Positions 13,665 through 17,673 of a stretch of 17,673 nucleotides of DNA are shown here, one piece after another. A program made the position numbers and the translations under genes. This stretch comes from an uncultured Eubacteriaceae bacterium (GTDB lineage Bacteria > Bacillota > Clostridia > Eubacteriales > UBA1433): contig CALFLU010000017.1 of NCBI GenBank assembly GCA_937880125.1, forward strand, positions 1-17,673, in the 5' to 3' direction. The number at the start of each line of letters is the position of its first letter. Positions within the stretch are counted from its first letter, which is position 1. The notes under the pieces are model-generated. The model did not search any database, was not told the DNA's origin, and worked only from the letters and a program-made list of their open reading frames with translations.

Positions 13665-14657
13665 ATGAACATCCGACAAATCAAGGAACAAAGAGAACAA
13701 GAAAATCTTTCCCCTTTTGCCGTTGCCAGCGCTGCCTCGCAGGGAAGAAGCCGCCCCGTGGCGGAGTGTGAGATTCGCACCTGCTTTGAGCGCGACAGAG
13801 ACCGCATCATTCATTCCAAATCTTTTCGACGTCTCAAGCATAAAACGCAGGTTTTTCTCTCTCCCGAGGGCGATCACTATCGCACGCGGCTGACCCACAC
13901 CCTCGAGGTCACGCAAATCGCCCGCGTCATTGCGCGCGCCTTGAACATGAATGAAGATTTGACTGAGGCCATTGCCCTGGGTCACGACATCGGCCACACG
14001 CCCTTTGGGCATTTGGGCGAATATTTGCTCGATTCCATTATGGACGGCGGATTCGACCACGCGCTGCAAAGCCTGCGCACGGTGGAGGTGTTGGAGCCGC
14101 TGAACCTGACAAAAGAAGTGCGCGACGGTATTGCAAACCACAACGGCGATAAAGAGCGCAAAACATTGGAGGCGCAAATTGTGCACCTGGCAGACCGCAC
14201 GGCCTACATCAACCACGATTTGGACGATGCCATTCGCGGTGCGGTGCTGCGTGACGAGGACATTCCCGCGCAGATTGCGGATATTTTGGGCACCACCAGT
14301 TCTGCACGCATCGACTGCATAGTCAAAGACATCGTCAAGCACAGCCTTCATCAAGACAGCATTCGTATGAGCACGCCCGTTTATGAGGCCATGCACCAAC
14401 TGCGCGCATTTTTGTTTGAGCACGTCTACAGCGCCTCGGCGCACTTTAAAAAAATGGAAGATACCAAAGCGCGTCTGATACTCAAAAGCTTATTTGACTA
14501 TTACTGCGAACATATCCACGAAATGCCCGCCCAGTTCAGACAAATTGCCGAAAGCGACTCGGCACAGCGGGGCGTGGCAGACTATATTTCAGGCATGACC
14601 GATCGCTATGCCATCAAAAAATACACCGAACTGTTCATTCCCTCCTTTTGGAGCTAA
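13665..14657 (+). CDS. dgt: Deoxyguanosinetriphosphate triphosphohydrolase-like HD protein
   Basis: Metal-dependent HD hydrolase of 330 residues. Relatives cut dNTPs, often dGTP, to the nucleoside and triphosphate and so trim precursor pools. HD motif residues are visible: His78 in RTRLTHTLEV, His107-Asp108 in GHDIGHTPFGH, and Asp177 in HLADRTAYINHD. The FERDRDRIIHSKSFRRLKHK start block is typical of the short dGTPase type that precedes dnaG in clostridia. AGGAG lies close ahead of the ATG. First gene of an operon with dnaG 21 nt downstream, which ties dNTP control to priming. Substrate preference is not proven by sequence. Confidence 0.93.
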   Translation: MNIRQIKEQREQENLSPFAVASAASQGRSRPVAECEIRTCFERDRDRIIHSKSFRRLKHKTQVFLSPEGDHYRTRLTHTLEVTQIARVIARALNMNEDLTEAIALGHDIGHTPFGHLGEYLLDSIMDGGFDHALQSLRTVEVLEPLNLTKEVRDGIANHNGDKERKTLEAQIVHLADRTAYINHDLDDAIRGAVLRDEDIPAQIADILGTTSSARIDCIVKDIVKHSLHQDSIRMSTPVYEAMHQLRAFLFEHVYSASAHFKKMEDTKARLILKSLFDYYCEHIHEMPAQFRQIAESDSAQRGVADYISGMTDRYAIKKYTELFIPSFWS

Positions 14658-14678
14658 ACAGTCGCATGGAGCAAAACT

Positions 14679-16469
14679 ATGGCAGACTTTATCGAACAAA
14701 GTAAAATAGATGAAATATTATACAAGGCAGACATCGTCTCGGTTGTCGATAGCTATGTGCCGCTGAAAAAGGTGGGTTCGCGCTACAAAGCGCCCTGCCC
14801 TTTTCACCGTGAAAAAGACCCCAGCTTCATTGTCACGCCCGAAAAAAACATCTTTCACTGTTTCGGCTGCGGCGCGGGGGGCAACGCCATTCACTTCATC
14901 ATGCGCATCGAAAACCTGCCCTTTGTGGAGGCTATTCGCCTGCTGGCAGACAGGTATCATGTGGAGTTGGCCCACACGGCCAACAAAGAAGTCATTGCAC
15001 GCAATAATTTGCAAAAACGCATTTATGAAATCAACAAAGAAGCGGCCAATTTTTACTACACCCGTGCCAAGGCTTCCGCCCGCGCCCTTGCCTACCTGCA
15101 AAAACGCGGCCTGAGCCCGGAGGTCATGAAAGAATTCGGCATCGGCTATGCCGATGAAAAATGGGACAGCCTCACCAATCGATTTATTAAAAAATACACG
15201 AAAACCGACCTGATCAAGGCGGGACTTGTCATGAAATCAAGCAAAAGTGACCGCCTCTATGACCGATTTCGCGACAGGTTGCTCTTTCCCATTCAGGATA
15301 TTTCAGGCAGGGTGCTGGGCTTTGGAGGCAGGGCGCTGGACGATGAAAATATGCCCAAATACCTCAATACCTCCGAAACACCCGTCTATGTCAAGGGCAA
15401 ACACCTCTACAACCTCAACCGCGCAAAATTTGCCTGCAAAGAAGCGGGCTATTTGCTGCTCACAGAGGGCTATATGGACGCAGTGTCTTTGGCGGCAGGG
15501 GGTATTAAAAACACCATCGCCTCGTTGGGCACAGCGCTGACGCCGCTGCAAGCCTCGCTCATCAAGCAATACACGCAAGCGGTCTATTTGGCCTATGACA
15601 ACGACGAGGCAGGCATTGCCGCCGCGTTAAAAAACGCCCAAATCCTCGATGAAAAAGATATTGAAGCCAAAATCATCGTCTGGGACGACTGCAAAGACCC
15701 TGATGAATATATTCGCAAACACGGCAAAGAAAAATTGCTTGCGCTGCTGCCGGGTGCATTGGATTATTATCAATTTCAGCTCTATCGCCTCAAAAAATCC
15801 TTTGCCGAAGACAGTGCGGAAAACAAAACCAAATATGCACGCAGGGCACTTTCTGTCTTAGCAGGCGTGACAGATGCCATTCGTCTCGAAGCCTACTTAG
15901 ACACCGTCAGTCAAGCATCCTCCGTGGCAAAGGGCATCCTAAAAGAACAGCTCCAGCGCTACCAACAACAGGGCGCTCGTTCGGCACGTTTCAAACCTTC
16001 TTCGCCAAGCGAAGCCAAGCAAGGAAGCCTTGTGGCGCAAGAGAGCCTGCTCAACATCTTAGCCTCCGACAGCGACGCCTATAAGCAGCACCGTCGGCGC
16101 ATTGACTCCCTTGTCTTTACGCCCGGAATTTTAGATGATACGCTCAAACACATCATTCAATGCTATAGCGAGGCAAAAATATTTCGTATATCCGAATATA
16201 TCTCTTTAATAAAAAATCAAAATGATGTAGAATACTTAAGCCAAATACTGCTCAGTCCCTCGCCCAAGAGCGATGTTGTCGGTTTTATCGATAAAATCGA
16301 AATCGAAAACATCTACGAAAAAATCGCGGAAGAAACAAAACATTGCGATCAGGCGCTCAAAGACAACGATGCCGTAAAGGCCAATACACATCTGCAAAAC
16401 ATCAACGCACTAAAAAAACACGTGGAACAAATCAAAGGCGGTACACTCTATTATGAAAAAAACTCCTGA
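14679..16469 (+). CDS. dnaG: DNA primase
   Basis: Makes RNA primers at the replication fork together with DnaB helicase. The 596 residues are full length. In order: the CHC2 zinc finger with Cys40, His43, Cys61 and Cys64; the catalytic core with FGGRALDDENMPKYLN; the TOPRIM domain with Glu263 in LLLTEGYMDA and Asp307 and Asp309 in YDNDEAG; and a C-terminal helical part (from about 440) expected to bind DnaB. GGAG lies 8 nt ahead of the ATG. The end overlaps rpoD by 17 nt, so the two are translationally linked in a macromolecular-synthesis operon. Confidence 0.98.
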   Translation: MADFIEQSKIDEILYKADIVSVVDSYVPLKKVGSRYKAPCPFHREKDPSFIVTPEKNIFHCFGCGAGGNAIHFIMRIENLPFVEAIRLLADRYHVELAHTANKEVIARNNLQKRIYEINKEAANFYYTRAKASARALAYLQKRGLSPEVMKEFGIGYADEKWDSLTNRFIKKYTKTDLIKAGLVMKSSKSDRLYDRFRDRLLFPIQDISGRVLGFGGRALDDENMPKYLNTSETPVYVKGKHLYNLNRAKFACKEAGYLLLTEGYMDAVSLAAGGIKNTIASLGTALTPLQASLIKQYTQAVYLAYDNDEAGIAAALKNAQILDEKDIEAKIIVWDDCKDPDEYIRKHGKEKLLALLPGALDYYQFQLYRLKKSFAEDSAENKTKYARRALSVLAGVTDAIRLEAYLDTVSQASSVAKGILKEQLQRYQQQGARSARFKPSSPSEAKQGSLVAQESLLNILASDSDAYKQHRRRIDSLVFTPGILDDTLKHIIQCYSEAKIFRISEYISLIKNQNDVEYLSQILLSPSPKSDVVGFIDKIEIENIYEKIAEETKHCDQALKDNDAVKANTHLQNINALKKHVEQIKGGTLYYEKNS

Positions 16470-17640
16470 AGAAAAAAATACCAAGCAAAATCGTTTTGAG
16501 TCTGAAGACCCCAAACATGTCATAGAAATGCTCGAAGAGTTTAAAGAACGCGTCAAAGAAGAAAAACGCATCTCCGACAAAGAATTTCAAAACACCATTT
16601 CCAACGTATCCGAAGTGGCACCTGACCAAGTGGAAGAAATCTTGGACTTTTTTACGATCAACGACATCCAAATTATCGATGAAAACGGCCTGCCCGACGA
16701 TACACTGATCGATGATTCTCCCTTTTTGACGATCAAAGACGAAGACAACGAAAAAGAAGAGGAAGAAGTTGAAGATTTAGACCCCAAAGTCGTTGCCGCC
16801 TCCGACAATATCAATGTCAACGATGCGGTGAAGATGTATTTAAAAAACATCGGCAAAATCAACTTGCTCACCTCCGAAGAAGAAGTTGCCCTGGCCAAGG
16901 CCAGCAAAGAAGGCGACAAAAACGCACGCAACATGCTCTCCCAGGCCAACTTGCGCCTGGTGGTCAGCATCGCCAAGCGCTATTCGGGCAGAGGCATGAC
17001 GTTTTTGGACCTGATTCAAGAAGGCAATTTGGGGCTGATGAAAGCCGTGGAAAAATTTGACTACACCAAGGGCTACAAGTTCAGCACCTACGCCACCTGG
17101 TGGATTCGCCAAGCCATCACCCGTGCCATTGCCGACCAGGCACGCACGATACGCATTCCCGTGCACATGGTGGAGACCATCAACAAACAAATCCGCCTGC
17201 AGCGCAGCATGCACCAGTCTTTGGGGCGTGAGCCGCTGCCTGAAGAATTGGCCGAAGAGTTGGGCTACTCCGTGGACAAAGTGATCGAAATCATGAAAAT
17301 TGCCCAGGATCCCGTGTCTTTGGAGACCCCCATCGGCGAAGAAGAGGACAGCCACTTAAAAGACTTTATCAAAGACAACTACTCCCCTGCTCCGGAGGAC
17401 CTTGCCTCCTACACCCTGCTGCGCGAACAGCTCATCGAGGTGCTGCATACCCTGACACCCCGCGAGGCCAAAGTGCTCAAACTGCGTTTTGGGCTCGAAG
17501 ACGGCCGTCCACGCACGCTGGAAGAAGTGGGCGCCGAGTTCAAGGTCACCCGCGAGCGCATTCGTCAAATCGAGGCCAAGGCGCTGCGCAAACTGCGCCA
17601 CCCCAGCCGCAGCAAAAAGCTCAAAGACTACCTGCACTAA
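16453..17640 (+). CDS. rpoD: Primary RNA polymerase sigma factor SigA (RpoD)
   Basis: Housekeeping sigma factor of 395 residues. In order: a region 1.1-like start (about 40-76), an acidic linker (about 95-110, EEEEVEDLD), region 1.2 (MYLKNIGKINLLTSEEE), region 2 with the -10 recognition and melting segment (GYKFSTYATWWIRQAITRA, 207-225), region 3, and region 4.2 with the -35-binding helix-turn-helix (LEEVGAEFKVTRERIRQ). The end at KDYLH is normal. The ATG lies inside dnaG, 17 nt before its stop, with AAAGGCGG about 11 nt upstream. The last 33 bases of the window after the stop show no clear terminator. Confidence 0.98.
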   Translation: MKKTPEEKNTKQNRFESEDPKHVIEMLEEFKERVKEEKRISDKEFQNTISNVSEVAPDQVEEILDFFTINDIQIIDENGLPDDTLIDDSPFLTIKDEDNEKEEEEVEDLDPKVVAASDNINVNDAVKMYLKNIGKINLLTSEEEVALAKASKEGDKNARNMLSQANLRLVVSIAKRYSGRGMTFLDLIQEGNLGLMKAVEKFDYTKGYKFSTYATWWIRQAITRAIADQARTIRIPVHMVETINKQIRLQRSMHQSLGREPLPEELAEELGYSVDKVIEIMKIAQDPVSLETPIGEEEDSHLKDFIKDNYSPAPEDLASYTLLREQLIEVLHTLTPREAKVLKLRFGLEDGRPRTLEEVGAEFKVTRERIRQIEAKALRKLRHPSRSKKLKDYLH

Positions 17641-17673
17641 AAACATACCCAGAGACCCTTCTAAACTCTTAGT

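Noticed and set aside
1..17673. CRISPR arrays, tRNA or rRNA genes, insertion sequences
   Set aside because: None of the required repeats, cloverleaf or rRNA sequences, or transposase frames were seen.

Overview
The window looks like a chromosomal segment of a Firmicutes bacterium, most likely a clostridium. It carries a dgt-dnaG-rpoD macromolecular-synthesis operon with a clostridial-type primary sigma factor, the mraZ-rsmH-ftsL-ftsI head of the division and cell-wall (dcw) cluster, a YtrA-type GntR regulator with its own ABC transporter, and strong AGGAGG-like ribosome binding sites. The species cannot be named from what is here.

Layout. 1-3310, minus strand: the start of the dcw cluster, read leftwards as mraZ, rsmH, ftsL and a transpeptidase PBP that runs off the left edge. 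The mraZ promoter is overlaid by four MraZ-type boxes with an exact 10-bp period. 3374-4074: a terminator hairpin, a possible 24-residue ORF, and a ProX/PrdX-type editing deacylase. 4211-6128: a self-contained GntR, ABC ATPase and ABC permease operon with 4-nt overlaps, a clear promoter and a palindromic candidate operator. 6144-6644: a terminator and the 3' remnant of a YoaP-type acetyltransferase gene.

6645-9440 is an AT-rich accessory insert on the minus strand. It holds an apparently intact beta-class DNA methyltransferase and, overlapping its 3' end, a DGQHR-domain (DndB-like) gene. The second gene is broken by an in-frame TAA and probably by a second, frameshifting lesion near its 3' end. 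No transposase, integrase or nuclease gene is visible. The insert abuts the truncated YoaP gene, so its arrival may have deleted that gene's 5' part. This methyltransferase plus DGQHR pair is the most interesting part of the window.

9496-10258: two tandem paralogous MTH1187/YqgV-type small proteins with their own extended -10 promoter and terminator. 10298-10682: a glutaredoxin with promoter, convergent with dxr through a shared bidirectional terminator. 10693-13590, minus strand: glnS followed directly by dxr, so glutamine tRNA charging and the first committed step of MEP isoprenoid synthesis probably share a transcript. 13613-17640, plus strand: dgt, dnaG and rpoD, divergent from glnS, linking dNTP control, replication priming and the housekeeping sigma factor.

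No tRNA, rRNA, CRISPR array, insertion sequence or convincing riboswitch was seen. No stretch longer than about 335 bases lacks a gene; the longest, between mraZ and the deacylase gene, holds the mraZ promoter, MraZ boxes, a terminator and the possible small ORF.
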